Origin: Allomuricauda sp.
Lineage (GTDB): Bacteria; Bacteroidota; Bacteroidia; Flavobacteriales; Flavobacteriaceae
NCBI GenBank assembly: GCA_028289745.1
Contig: JANQOD010000088.1
Coordinates: 1 to 12,781 of the forward strand
Direction of reading: 5' to 3'
DNA length: 12,781 nucleotides
The position numbers were made by a program, and so were the translations under genes. Positions 1 through 7,034 of this stretch are shown here, piece after piece. The notes below the pieces were generated by a model. It ran no database searches. It saw nothing but the letters and a program-made list of their open reading frames with translations, and was not told the DNA's origin. Numbering within the stretch: position 1 is the stretch's first letter; each line of letters starts with the position of its first letter.

Positions 1-152
1 ATACCGAAGATGGCGCTTACAAGGCAATGGTTACTACAACTTCAGAAGTCGACGGAAAAACGACCCGAGAAGTTCGTGAGTTTACTGGGGCTACCAAGGC
101 AGAAGTAAAAACCAAAGTAGAGGCTTACAATAAAGAGATCAAGATTGAATAG
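1..152 (+). CDS. C-terminal end of an unidentified protein (partial)
   Basis: The frame beginning at base 3 is open from the left edge to a TAG at 150-152, giving 49 residues that start TEDGAYKAMV and end NKEIKIE. The other two + frames have stops within this stretch, and a strong terminator follows 26 bases later, which supports a real gene end. The visible part is hydrophilic and rich in Lys, Glu and Thr, with no cysteine and no membrane segment. I do not recognise the family, and the N-terminal part lies outside the window, so no function is offered. Confidence 0.6.
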   Translation, partial: TEDGAYKAMVTTTSEVDGKTTREVREFTGATKAEVKTKVEAYNKEIKIE

Positions 153-178
153 ATAAGTGATTCAAATAATTCACAATT

Positions 179-208
179 AAAAAACCACGCTGAAGAGCGT
201 GGTTTTTT
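179..208. terminator. Two-way intrinsic terminator between convergent genes
   Basis: An exact inverted repeat: A6-CCACGCT (179-191), a GAAG loop (192-195), then AGCGTGG-T6 (196-208). The 7-bp GC-rich core is flanked by A6 on one side and T6 on the other, so the RNA from either strand ends in a hairpin plus U-run. It lies between the end of the + strand gene (152) and the end of the - strand tonB gene (253) and can serve both. Confidence 0.85.
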
Positions 209-252
209 GTTTCTTCCCTTTCCTGAGCATGCAGGAATCTACATATGGAATG

Positions 253-957
253 TTACTGTAATTTAAATGTGATGGGTATGGCAAAAGGTACCTTGACCGG
301 GGTTCCACGTTGCTTACCTGGGATCATTTTCGGCAACTTTGAAATAATTCTTTTGGCCTCTCCTTCCAAAACCTCATGTGGTCCACGCAATTTGATGTCG
401 CCGATACTGCCATCTTTTTGAATAGTAAATATGGCATTGACCCGCCCCTGCAGACCCATTTCTTGGGCCGGTTCAGGGTATTTGAAGTTCTTTCTAATGT
501 GTTTTTGGATCATCTCTTGAAAACAGGCCCTTTTGTCTGTTGCATCTTCACAACCGGGGAATACGGGCACTTCTTCAATCACGATAAACGAAACTTCAGC
601 GGACACATCAGGATCAAGTACATCAATATCGTCGATAGAAATGATTTCGGTGTTTTGGTCGGGCTCATTCGATTCAATCACGGTTTCGATGATATCTGTG
701 TCGTCGGGTGCAATCTCAATGATAGGGGGTGCTTGAACCTTGGGTTTTGGCGGAGGGGGCAATTTCTGGAAGGTTATGGGAGGTATTTCTCCCATATCGG
801 TATCAAAATCCGGATTTATGGGGCATGTAATGATATTGTCATATGTTTTCCATTCAATGGCCGTATAGCTCATCGATAGTACTGCGACCAACCCAATCAT
901 GAAGTAAAGCGTCAGGTTTTTTTCAAGGTTTGATTTTGGATTTTTCTTTAGTTTCAT
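253..957 (-). CDS. TonB-family energy transducer
   Basis: This 234-residue protein has the TonB plan: a short cytoplasmic basic N-terminus, one membrane helix at about residues 17-35, a proline-rich periplasmic linker starting with PPPPKPK at about 67-73 and continuing through an acidic stretch to about 120, and a TonB C-terminal domain at about 145-234 (YPEPAQEMGLQGRV, FTIQKDGSIGDI, final IPITFKL). Such proteins pass proton-motive-force energy to TonB-dependent outer-membrane receptors. The segment VPVFPGCEDATDKRAC before the domain, with Cys136 and Cys145, is a pattern I know from Bacteroidota TonB proteins and may form a disulfide. The ATG at 957 gives a complete membrane anchor. The gene lies 187 bp downstream of the kinase gene on the same strand and probably has its own promoter. 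No receptor or ExbBD gene is visible, so its partner is unknown. Confidence 0.9.
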   Translation of the reverse strand: MKLKKNPKSNLEKNLTLYFMIGLVAVLSMSYTAIEWKTYDNIITCPINPDFDTDMGEIPPITFQKLPPPPKPKVQAPPIIEIAPDDTDIIETVIESNEPDQNTEIISIDDIDVLDPDVSAEVSFIVIEEVPVFPGCEDATDKRACFQEMIQKHIRKNFKYPEPAQEMGLQGRVNAIFTIQKDGSIGDIKLRGPHEVLEGEAKRIISKLPKMIPGKQRGTPVKVPFAIPITFKLQ

Positions 958-1130
958 CTTTTCAATTTTTGGCCTTTAAAGGGCTTGTTGGTAATCAAGA
1001 TGAAACTACTATGGAATCATGGGGCAAAAAACCAAGAATGAGTGAACGCGCCTTTTGGGTGAGTTAACGTTTTGAGATTTCTGTGAAGGCACAGATCAAA
1101 CCGATGAAATTCCGTTTCAGGCAATATGAT

Positions 1131-1156
1131 AAAAGGGTTGCCCGTTAAAACAACCC
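1131..1156 (-). terminator. Probable terminator of the deoxynucleoside kinase gene
   Basis: Read on the - strand, GGGTTG (1156-1151), a 10-nt loop containing the TAA stop, CAACCC (1140-1135), then TTTTAT. The 6-bp stem overlaps the stop codon of the kinase gene and the T-run is short, so it is weaker than the terminator at 179-208. It would separate the kinase transcript from tonB. Confidence 0.5.
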
Positions 1157-1759
1157 GTGGATCTCGGCATCTATTTTGTTGATGACTTCGCCCAGATCTT
1201 CTTGTTTATCGACAAAATTGAACTCATCGACATCAACTATCAATAATTTGCCCTTTTCGTAGGTGTTCACCCATGCCTCATAGCGTTCGTTCAAGCGACT
1301 CAGGTAATCTATGGAGATGCTATTTTCATATTCACGTCCCCTTTTGTGAATCTGATTTACAAGGTTAGGGATCGAACTGCGCAGATAAATCAACAGATCC
1401 GGGGGTTGTACCAAACTCTCCATCAGCTCAAAAAGGCTCTTGTAGTTGCTAAAATCACGATTGGTCATGAGGCCCATGGCGTGCAGGTTGGGGGCAAAGA
1501 TGTGGGCATCTTCATAAATGGTACGGTCTTGGATTACGTTTTTGCCGCTTTCCCGTATTTTCAGAATTTGCCGATAACGACTGTTCAAAAAGTAAATCTG
1601 CAGATTGAAGCTCCATCGTTCCATTTGGGTATAAAAATCATCGAGATAGGGGTTATCGACCACATCTTCGAAATGGGCCTCCCATCTGTAGTGTTTGGCC
1701 AGTAAGGTGGTCAGGGTAGTCTTTCCAGCTCCAATATTTCCGGCAACTGCAATATGCAT
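1145..1759 (-). CDS. Deoxynucleoside kinase (dNK family)
   Basis: The 204-residue product phosphorylates deoxynucleosides to monophosphates in the salvage of DNA precursors. It begins MHIAVAGNIGAGKTTL, the P-loop of the dNK/TK2-like family (residues 7-15). Further landmarks are FEDVVDNPYLDDFY at about 30-43 (Glu31 fits the catalytic-base position), QDRTIYED at 77-84 (the DR pair of the family) and an Arg-rich lid around RGREYE near residue 140. Length fits the usual 200-230. The open frame continues upstream to 2044, but I reject that extension: the P-loop normally lies at the very N-terminus, and the longer form would cover the metK leader and promoter. Preference for deoxyadenosine, deoxyguanosine or a pyrimidine cannot be read from sequence. 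It is divergent from metK. Confidence 0.9.
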   Translation of the reverse strand: MHIAVAGNIGAGKTTLTTLLAKHYRWEAHFEDVVDNPYLDDFYTQMERWSFNLQIYFLNSRYRQILKIRESGKNVIQDRTIYEDAHIFAPNLHAMGLMTNRDFSNYKSLFELMESLVQPPDLLIYLRSSIPNLVNQIHKRGREYENSISIDYLSRLNERYEAWVNTYEKGKLLIVDVDEFNFVDKQEDLGEVINKIDAEIHGLF

Positions 1760-1899
1760 GGTGTATTTAGTTTTGTGGAAATCGCTATGGTTCCATTTTA
1801 AAATCGGGGGGTTGCAATATACAAACTCAAATGGGTTTACTGAAAAAATTAAGTTGAAATGCACAGTCGTTTTCATTATAAACAATTCAAAACAAAATT

Positions 1900-1928
1900 T
1901 TGTTTTCGTTGGTGAATATGTACTTTTG
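1900..1928 (+). promoter_or_regulatory. Bacteroidota-type promoter of metK
   Basis: TACTTTTG at 1921-1928 fits the TAnnTTTG -7 element of Bacteroidota, and TTG at 1900-1902 lies 18 bases upstream, where the -33 element is expected. Transcription would start near 1933-1937, just before the riboswitch aptamer, giving a leader of about 105 nt. The assignment is by motif and spacing only. Confidence 0.5.
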
Positions 1929-1939
1929 CCTTTCAAAAC

Positions 1940-1992
1940 TGGAGGACAGATTTGACTGATTGCAACCTCATTAAAAAATGCTAAAAAGTGGT
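1940..1992 (+). ncRNA. SAM-II (SAM_alpha) riboswitch aptamer upstream of metK
   Basis: The conserved core of the SAM-II class is present in order: stem strand GAGG (1942-1945), GATTTG (1949-1954), ATTGCA (1959-1964), the closing stem CCTC (1966-1969), ATTAAA (1970-1975) and GCTAAAAAG (1980-1988). ACT (1955-1957) can pair with AGT (1987-1989), the place where known members pair ACC with GGT or GGG, which is covariation consistent with the pseudoknot. The 5' stem-loop junction is about two nucleotides longer than in members I remember. SAM-II is best known from alphaproteobacteria. It lies directly upstream of SAM synthetase, an apt target for SAM feedback. The expression platform (1992-2042) has only a weak hairpin (2002-2020) without a U-run, so translational control is more likely than termination. 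Confidence 0.8.
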
Positions 1993-2042
1993 GTAAACTT
2001 CTTTGGGCTGTAGCGTCAAATCTTTCTGAAAAAATAGCATGC

Positions 2043-3296
2043 ATGCCTTATCTCTTTACTTCTGAATCTGTGAGTGAGGGCCACCCCGATAAAGTGGCCG
2101 ATCAAATCAGTGATGCCTTATTGGATTATTTTCTCGCTTTTGACCCCGATAGTAAGGTCGCTTGTGAAACATTGGTCACCACCGGACAAGTGGTTCTGGC
2201 CGGTGAGGTGAAAAGCAATACCTATTTAGATGTGCAGAACATTGCCCGTGATACCATTAACAAAATTGGATACACCAAGGGTGAATATCAGTTCAGCGGC
2301 GATTCTTGTGGGGTGATCTCGTTGATTCACGAGCAGTCACAAGAAATCAACCAAGGGGTCGACCGTGGGTCAAAAGAAGAGCAAGGTGCAGGTGATCAAG
2401 GCATGATGTTCGGCTATGCGACCAATGAAACCGAGAATTATATGCCATTGGCATTGGATGTTTCACATAAGATCCTTCAAACGTTGGCAGATTTAAGGAG
2501 GGATGGTAAAGAAATCACTTACCTAAGACCTGATGCGAAAGCACAGGTGACCATTGAGTACTCTGATGACAATGTACCACAGCGTATCGATACGATAGTG
2601 GTTTCAACGCAACACGATGAGTTTGATGCTGATGAGAAGATGTTGGCCCGTATCAAAAAGGATGTAATTGAGATCCTGATTCCCAAGGTTAAAGCGCAAT
2701 TGCCCACATATGTACAAGAATTGTTCAATGACGATATTACCTACCACATCAACCCAACAGGAAAGTTTGTAATTGGAGGTCCGCACGGCGATACCGGACT
2801 TACAGGCAGAAAAATCATCATCGACACCTACGGCGGAAAAGGCGCCCATGGGGGTGGGGCATTCAGCGGTAAAGACCCGAGCAAAGTAGACCGAAGTGCC
2901 GCCTATGCCGCTCGCCATGCCGCAAAAAATTTGGTGGCGGCCGGTGTGGCCGATGAGATTATGGTACAGGTCAGCTATGCAATCGGAGTGGTAGAGCCCA
3001 CATCTATTTTCGTCGATACCTTCGGTACATCGAAAATATCCCTTTCAGATGGCGGCATTGCCAAAAAGGTGGCAGAATTGTTTGATATGCGCCCTTTTGC
3101 CATTGAAGAACGGTTAAAACTCCGCAATCCGATATACCTCGAAACTGCGGCCTATGGTCATATGGGCAAAGAACCGAAGATTGTGGCCAAGGTCTTCGAA
3201 TCACCCTATAACGGCCGTGTAGAAAAAGAGGTCGAGCTCTTTACATGGGAAAAACTGGATATGGTCGATGAAGTGAAAGCCGCTTTTGGCCTGTAG
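2043..3296 (+). CDS. metK: S-adenosylmethionine synthetase
   Basis: This 417-residue cytosolic enzyme makes SAM from methionine and ATP, releasing phosphate and pyrophosphate. All family signatures are visible: GHPDK at 13-17, the GAGDQGMMFGYA hexapeptide region at 115-126 and the P-loop-like GGGAFSGKD at 270-278 followed by PSKVDRSAAYAAR. The length is slightly above the 380-400 usual for bacteria but normal in Bacteroidota. The ATG at 2043 gives MPYLFTSESVSEGHPDK, the expected N-terminus. The leader carries a SAM-II-type aptamer and a TAnnTTTG promoter, so the gene is probably repressed by its own product. It is divergent from the deoxynucleoside kinase, and 84 bp separate it from the lipoprotein gene. 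Confidence 0.97.
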   Translation: MPYLFTSESVSEGHPDKVADQISDALLDYFLAFDPDSKVACETLVTTGQVVLAGEVKSNTYLDVQNIARDTINKIGYTKGEYQFSGDSCGVISLIHEQSQEINQGVDRGSKEEQGAGDQGMMFGYATNETENYMPLALDVSHKILQTLADLRRDGKEITYLRPDAKAQVTIEYSDDNVPQRIDTIVVSTQHDEFDADEKMLARIKKDVIEILIPKVKAQLPTYVQELFNDDITYHINPTGKFVIGGPHGDTGLTGRKIIIDTYGGKGAHGGGAFSGKDPSKVDRSAAYAARHAAKNLVAAGVADEIMVQVSYAIGVVEPTSIFVDTFGTSKISLSDGGIAKKVAELFDMRPFAIEERLKLRNPIYLETAAYGHMGKEPKIVAKVFESPYNGRVEKEVELFTWEKLDMVDEVKAAFGL

Positions 3297-3380
3297 TCCC
3301 ATCATTTATGTGAGAAAGCGGGAATCTGGATGTAAAAAGATTTCTTTCGTAGTTTTATGCACTTACTAAAACCTATCGAA

Positions 3381-5315
3381 ATGAAATTGCGCTTTCATGT
3401 CTTCATTATGCTTTTTGTGTCTTTTGCAGTCGTTGTTTCCTGCAAAAAAGTGACCAAAACAACGCTTACAGAAGAAAACTATGTTGCGAACCATTACCAT
3501 AAACAAGAAGTTGATATTGAGATGCGCGATGGGGTAAAATTGCATACCACGATTTATACCCCGAAAGATACTTCAAAAGAATATCCGATCTTGATGCAAC
3601 GAACGCCCTATAGCTCTCGACCCTACGGCGAGGGGCAATTCAGAAAGCAGATCGGCCCTAATGTCAATATGATGAAAGAGGGTTATATCGTGGTATACCA
3701 AGATGTTCGGGGCCGTTGGTTGAGCGAGGGCCATTATGAGAATATGCGGGCCTACATTCCTGAAAAAACCTCTGACGATCAGATTGATGAAAGCTCTGAC
3801 ACCTATGATACCATTGAGTGGCTGATCAACAATGTAGGGAACAACAATGGCAAAGTGGGTCTATGGGGCATTTCGTACCCGGGCTTATATGCTACTTACG
3901 GTACGATCGATCCGCATCCAGCATTGAAGGCATCATTGCCGCAAGCATGTATAGGTGATTTCTTTTTTGACGATTTTCATCATAATGGGGCCTATCTGTT
4001 GAGCTATTTTAGAATTACTTCACTATTTGGCACACCTAGGCCCAAAGGTGACAGCCCCATTGATACGACTTGGTATACCTTGCCCGATATCGGTACCGAA
4101 GACCAATATCAATTTTTTCTGGATGCGGGACCATTGGAAAACCTTAATTCTTTCTTTGAATATGACATTAGGGATGAACCCAGTTTGGCCCCAGACGGGA
4201 TGACCGATGATTTTTTCTGGAATGAACTCAAAGAGCACCCCAATTACGATGAATTATGGCAAAGTCGTGGCTTGATCCAACATCTTGACAAGACCAAATC
4301 GCATGTGGCCACGATGATCGTGGGGGGTTGGTTCGATGCAGAAGATTTATACGGTCCCTTGGAAACCTATAAGAACATTGAAAAGTACAACGAGGGAGCT
4401 TACAACACCATGGTTTTTGGTCCTTGGGACCATGGTCGTTGGGCGAGGCGCAATGGGCGCAGCTTGGTGGGCAACTATTATTTTGGCGATTCCATTTCAG
4501 AGTTTTACCAAGATAAGATAGAGACCAAGTTCTTTCACCACTTCTTAAAAGGGAAAGGCGATGGCAAAACCGGACTCCCCGAGGCCTATGTATTTGATTC
4601 GGGAAAAAAAGAATGGGCAACCTATGATTCTTGGCCTCCAGACGAAGTACAGAAACAAACCATGTTTCTTTCGGAAGGCCAGACATTGACTTCAGAACAA
4701 AAAGATAGGTCAGCGATTAAATTTATCAGTGATGTCAAAAAACCGGTACCCTATTCTGAAGATGTGAAAACCGTGTTCACACCCAGAAAATACATGACCG
4801 ATGACCAACGTTTTGCGGCGCGCCGTTCTGATGTGCTGGTGTTCGAGACCGATGTTTTGGAAGAAGATCTGACCTTGGCAGGACCGATATTGGCGAATTT
4901 GAAAGTCGCAACGACGGGTACCGCAGCTGACTGGATCGTAAAAATCATCGATGTACACCCACCTGAGGTCGAGACCAATGAAGAGATGCAAGACCATTTA
5001 AAAATGAGCAATTATCATCTTATGGTCAGAAGTGAAGTATTGAGAGGTCGTTTTCGAAATAGTTTTTCAGATCCCGAACCTTTTGTGCCCAACCAAAAAA
5101 CAGACGTCAATATCAAATTGCAAGATATGTTTCACACCTTCAAAAAGGGCCACAAACTGCAAGTACAGGTGCAGAGCACATGGTTTCCATTGATCGACCT
5201 GAATCCACAGACATACGTTGAAAATATTTTTAAAGCTGGGGAAGACGACTTTAAAACCCAGACCCATACAGTGTTTACAGATTCTAGTTTAGAGTTTTCA
5301 GTCTTGCCCAAATAG
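3381..5315 (+). CDS. CocE/NonD-family (S15-like) hydrolase, predicted lipoprotein
   Basis: From the ATG at 3381 the product has 644 residues. It starts with a lipoprotein signal (MKLRF, hydrophobic core, VVSC with Cys21), so it is likely anchored in the cell envelope. The alpha/beta-hydrolase core carries GISYPG with the nucleophile near Ser165, GGWFD with a probable catalytic Asp near 319, and GPWDHG with the catalytic His near 351. A C-terminal jelly-roll domain as in X-Pro dipeptidyl peptidases and cocaine esterase fills roughly 400-644. Relatives cleave peptides, esters or acylated compounds such as glutaryl-7-ACA, and the substrate here is unknown. An in-frame ATG at 3357 exists, but it overlaps a promoter-like TAGTTTTA (3350-3357) and would add eight residues before the signal peptide. 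No clear terminator follows. Confidence 0.88.
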   Translation: MKLRFHVFIMLFVSFAVVVSCKKVTKTTLTEENYVANHYHKQEVDIEMRDGVKLHTTIYTPKDTSKEYPILMQRTPYSSRPYGEGQFRKQIGPNVNMMKEGYIVVYQDVRGRWLSEGHYENMRAYIPEKTSDDQIDESSDTYDTIEWLINNVGNNNGKVGLWGISYPGLYATYGTIDPHPALKASLPQACIGDFFFDDFHHNGAYLLSYFRITSLFGTPRPKGDSPIDTTWYTLPDIGTEDQYQFFLDAGPLENLNSFFEYDIRDEPSLAPDGMTDDFFWNELKEHPNYDELWQSRGLIQHLDKTKSHVATMIVGGWFDAEDLYGPLETYKNIEKYNEGAYNTMVFGPWDHGRWARRNGRSLVGNYYFGDSISEFYQDKIETKFFHHFLKGKGDGKTGLPEAYVFDSGKKEWATYDSWPPDEVQKQTMFLSEGQTLTSEQKDRSAIKFISDVKKPVPYSEDVKTVFTPRKYMTDDQRFAARRSDVLVFETDVLEEDLTLAGPILANLKVATTGTAADWIVKIIDVHPPEVETNEEMQDHLKMSNYHLMVRSEVLRGRFRNSFSDPEPFVPNQKTDVNIKLQDMFHTFKKGHKLQVQVQSTWFPLIDLNPQTYVENIFKAGEDDFKTQTHTVFTDSSLEFSVLPK

Positions 5316-5370
5316 GCTGACGATATGTGAAATTTTCCCAAATCATTAGGATTTTAGAAAATTCTGCACT

Positions 5371-5378
5371 TATATTTG
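5371..5378 (+). promoter_or_regulatory. -7 element of the methionine operon promoter
   Basis: TATATTTG is an exact TAnnTTTG match. No convincing TTG-type -33 element is seen at the usual spacing. A start near 5384-5388 would place the SAM-I aptamer about 20 nt into the transcript, the usual arrangement. Confidence 0.5.
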
Positions 5379-5407
5379 TGGCTCGAAGTTCAAACACGTA
5401 TTGAATA

Positions 5408-5569
5408 GTTATCAAGAAAGGTGGAGGGAATAGACCCTATGAAGCCTTAGCAACCCTCTGCTCTTTGCGGAGAAGGTGCTACATTCTATCCTTGTCCTGC
5501 CCCGATGGTTATCGGGAGTTTCAGGATCGCTCGGCAAATAAAACCGTGCAAGAGAAAGGAAAAGATAGC
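5408..5569 (+). ncRNA. SAM-I (S-box) riboswitch with an enlarged P4 arm
   Basis: The S-box core is clear: P1 GTTATC (5408-5413) pairs with GATAGC (5564-5569), then AAGAAAGGTGGAGGGA, the P2 segment GACCC..GAAGCCTTAGCAACC, P3 CTCTGC (5456-5461) with GCGGAG (5467-5472), and AAGGTGCTACATTC. P4 can be closed by TCCTT (5489-5493) with AAGGA (5556-5560), directly followed by AAAGATAG as in other members. The P4 apical part is about 62 nt instead of the few found in typical aptamers and contains a strong palindrome (5495-5526). SAM binding stabilises P1 and switches off the downstream genes. It lies ahead of metY, metX-thrA and metZ, a classic methionine-synthesis target. Confidence 0.93.
5495..5526 (+). 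repeat. Palindromic insert in the P4 arm of the SAM-I aptamer
   Basis: TCCTG (5495-5499) pairs with CAGGA (5522-5526), and inside it CCCGAT (5501-5506) pairs with ATCGGG (5511-5516) around a GGTT loop. The CCCGAT..ATCGGG core resembles small palindromic repeats that I recall between genes in flavobacterial genomes. Only one copy is in this window, so repeat status is inferred. Confidence 0.5.
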
Positions 5570-5615
5570 AACCATCGAATTACCTCGATATTTCTTTCTT
5601 GTAACTTTTTGATTA

Positions 5616-5652
5616 GGTCATTCCGCCAAAGCGAAATGATCATTGTGTTTTT
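5616..5652 (+). terminator. Intrinsic terminator, expression platform of the SAM-I riboswitch
   Basis: Strand 5616-5626 (GGTCATTCCGC) pairs with 5631-5641 (GCGAAATGATC) around a CAAA loop: 11 positions with one mismatch and one G-U pair. A T-rich run with T5 at 5648-5652 follows. It ends 31 bp before the metY start and 47 nt after the aptamer, the position of a termination-type platform. A possible antiterminator is P3 strand 5464-5472 pairing with 5621-5630. Confidence 0.75.
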
Positions 5653-5683
5653 AATTTAATCGTTAACCTAAAAAATTAAAATC

Positions 5684-6976
5684 ATGAGCGATCAAAAATT
5701 TTCTACCAACGCCCTGCACGCTGGGCACGATGTGACCACCAATGCAGGTACCCGGGCAGTGCCCATTTACCAGAGCACGGCCTATGTGTTCAACAACGCC
5801 GACCATGCCGCAAATCTTTTTTCACTGGCTGAGTTTGGCAACATTTACACCCGTATCAACAACCCGACCAACGACATTCTCGAACAACGCTTGGCCGCTT
5901 TGGAGGGCGGAATCGCCTCGGTGGTCACCGCTTCAGGTACCGCCGCCTTGAACACTACGTTGTTGGTGCTCTTAAAGGCTGGCGACCATATTGTGGCTTC
6001 CAATAGTTTGTACGGGGGTACTTACAATCTGTTGAATGTGACCTTGCCGAGGTTGGGCATCACCACGACCTTTGTGGATCCGACCAGTCCCTCGAATTTT
6101 GAAAATGCTGTACAAGAGAACACCCGTGCCTTTTTTGTAGAGTCGGTGGGCAATCCGAAACTTGATGTTTTAGATTTAAAGGCGATTTCATCGGAAGCCA
6201 AAAAAGCAAAAGTGCCTTTTATTGTCGACAATACCGTGGCCACCCCAGCTTTGTTGAACCCGATAGCGCACGGGGCGAACATTGTCATTCATTCCTTGAC
6301 CAAATACATCAATGGCAACGGTACCGCTTTGGGCGGTGCGATCATCGATGCGGGCACTTTTGATTGGGCAAACGGTAGGTTTCCAGAATTCACTGAACCT
6401 TCCCCAGGTTATCACGGTCTGGTCTACCATGAGGCATTGGGCCCCGCGGCCTTTATCGCCAAAGTTCGAATAGAAGGGTTGCGCGACCATGGTGCAGCGT
6501 TGAGTCCGTTTAATGCATTTCAGATCATTCAGGGATTGGAAACGCTGGAAGTGCGTATAAAAAAGCACAGTGAAAATGCCCTGGCCTTGGCGCAATGGCT
6601 TGAACAGCGCAATGAGGTAGCTTGGGTCAACTATCCAGGTTTGCCATCGAGCAAATACAAAGCACAGTCAGATGCCTATTTGCCGAAAGGGCAGAGCGGA
6701 TTGGTGACCTTCGGGGTGAAGGGAGGCTACGAATCTGCCAAAAAAATAGCCGATGAAACCAATATTTTCTCGCTTTTGGCGAATATTGGCGATAGCAAGT
6801 CTTTGATCATACATCCGGCAAGCACGACCCACCAACAGTTAGATGATGTCGCACAAGAGTTGACAGGGGTGACAAAAGACTTGATTCGCCTGTCTGTGGG
6901 CCTTGAAGATCTCGATGATCTAAAGGCTGATTTAGAACAGGCTTTTGCCACAATCGACAAATCGGTTTTAGCCTAA
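5684..6976 (+). CDS. metY: O-acetylhomoserine sulfhydrylase (aminocarboxypropyltransferase)
   Basis: This 430-residue PLP enzyme of the Cys/Met metabolism family makes homocysteine from O-acetylhomoserine and sulfide. Landmarks are TNALHAGHD at the start, YTRINNPTNDILEQRLAALE at 55-74, SLYGGTYNL near 108-116, the PLP-binding Lys207 in HSLTKYINGNG, and HPASTTHQQL near the C-terminus. The length of about 430, against about 390 for cystathionine synthases and lyases, and the long insertion after the PLP lysine (GTFDWANGRFPEF onward) mark it as the MetY/Met17 type. The ATG at 5684 follows an A-rich leader without a clear Shine-Dalgarno, normal for this phylum. It is the first gene behind the SAM-I riboswitch, so its transcription should fall when SAM is plentiful. 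Confidence 0.93.
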   Translation: MSDQKFSTNALHAGHDVTTNAGTRAVPIYQSTAYVFNNADHAANLFSLAEFGNIYTRINNPTNDILEQRLAALEGGIASVVTASGTAALNTTLLVLLKAGDHIVASNSLYGGTYNLLNVTLPRLGITTTFVDPTSPSNFENAVQENTRAFFVESVGNPKLDVLDLKAISSEAKKAKVPFIVDNTVATPALLNPIAHGANIVIHSLTKYINGNGTALGGAIIDAGTFDWANGRFPEFTEPSPGYHGLVYHEALGPAAFIAKVRIEGLRDHGAALSPFNAFQIIQGLETLEVRIKKHSENALALAQWLEQRNEVAWVNYPGLPSSKYKAQSDAYLPKGQSGLVTFGVKGGYESAKKIADETNIFSLLANIGDSKSLIIHPASTTHQQLDDVAQELTGVTKDLIRLSVGLEDLDDLKADLEQAFATIDKSVLA

Positions 6977-6989
6977 TGATTTTATCAAC

Positions 6990-7022
6990 AGACCTGGCGG
7001 GCTTTAAAAACCTGCCAGGTCT
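6990..7022. repeat. Palindromic repeat element between metY and the fusion gene
   Basis: AGACCTGGCGGG (6990-7001) pairs over 12 positions, one of them G-U, with CCTGCCAGGTCT (7011-7022) around a 9-nt loop. There is no T-run after it, so it does not look like an intrinsic terminator. The shape closely resembles the AGACCTG..CAGGTCT palindromes that I recall scattered between genes in Flavobacteriaceae. Inside an operon it may stabilise or process the message. Confidence 0.65.
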
Positions 7023-7034
7023 AATGCATTGCAC

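Noticed and set aside
376..879. 167-codon + strand open frame opposite tonB
   Set aside because: It is antisense to a clear TonB protein and its translation shows no domain. It is a shadow frame.
1760..2044. N-terminal extension of the deoxynucleoside kinase frame by 95 codons
   Set aside because: The P-loop begins at the internal Met at 1759 as in the whole family, the extension has no family resemblance, and it covers the metK promoter and leader on the other strand.
3357..3380. Earlier ATG of the CocE-type lipoprotein gene
   Set aside because: It overlaps a promoter-like TAGTTTTA and would put eight residues in front of a normal lipoprotein signal peptide. The ATG at 3381 is preferred.
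4228..4686. 152-codon - strand open frame opposite the hydrolase gene
   Set aside because: It runs against the catalytic region of the CocE-type hydrolase, and its translation is rich in Arg, Pro and Ser without a recognisable fold.
5465..5659. 64-codon open frame inside the metY leader, a possible leader peptide
   Set aside because: It lies wholly within the SAM-I aptamer and terminator, whose base-pairing explains the sequence. It shows no methionine-rich or other leader-peptide feature.
7029..7034. TTG start of the fusion gene
   Set aside because: An ATG follows two codons later and gives a normal N-terminus. A rare TTG start needs stronger support than is visible.
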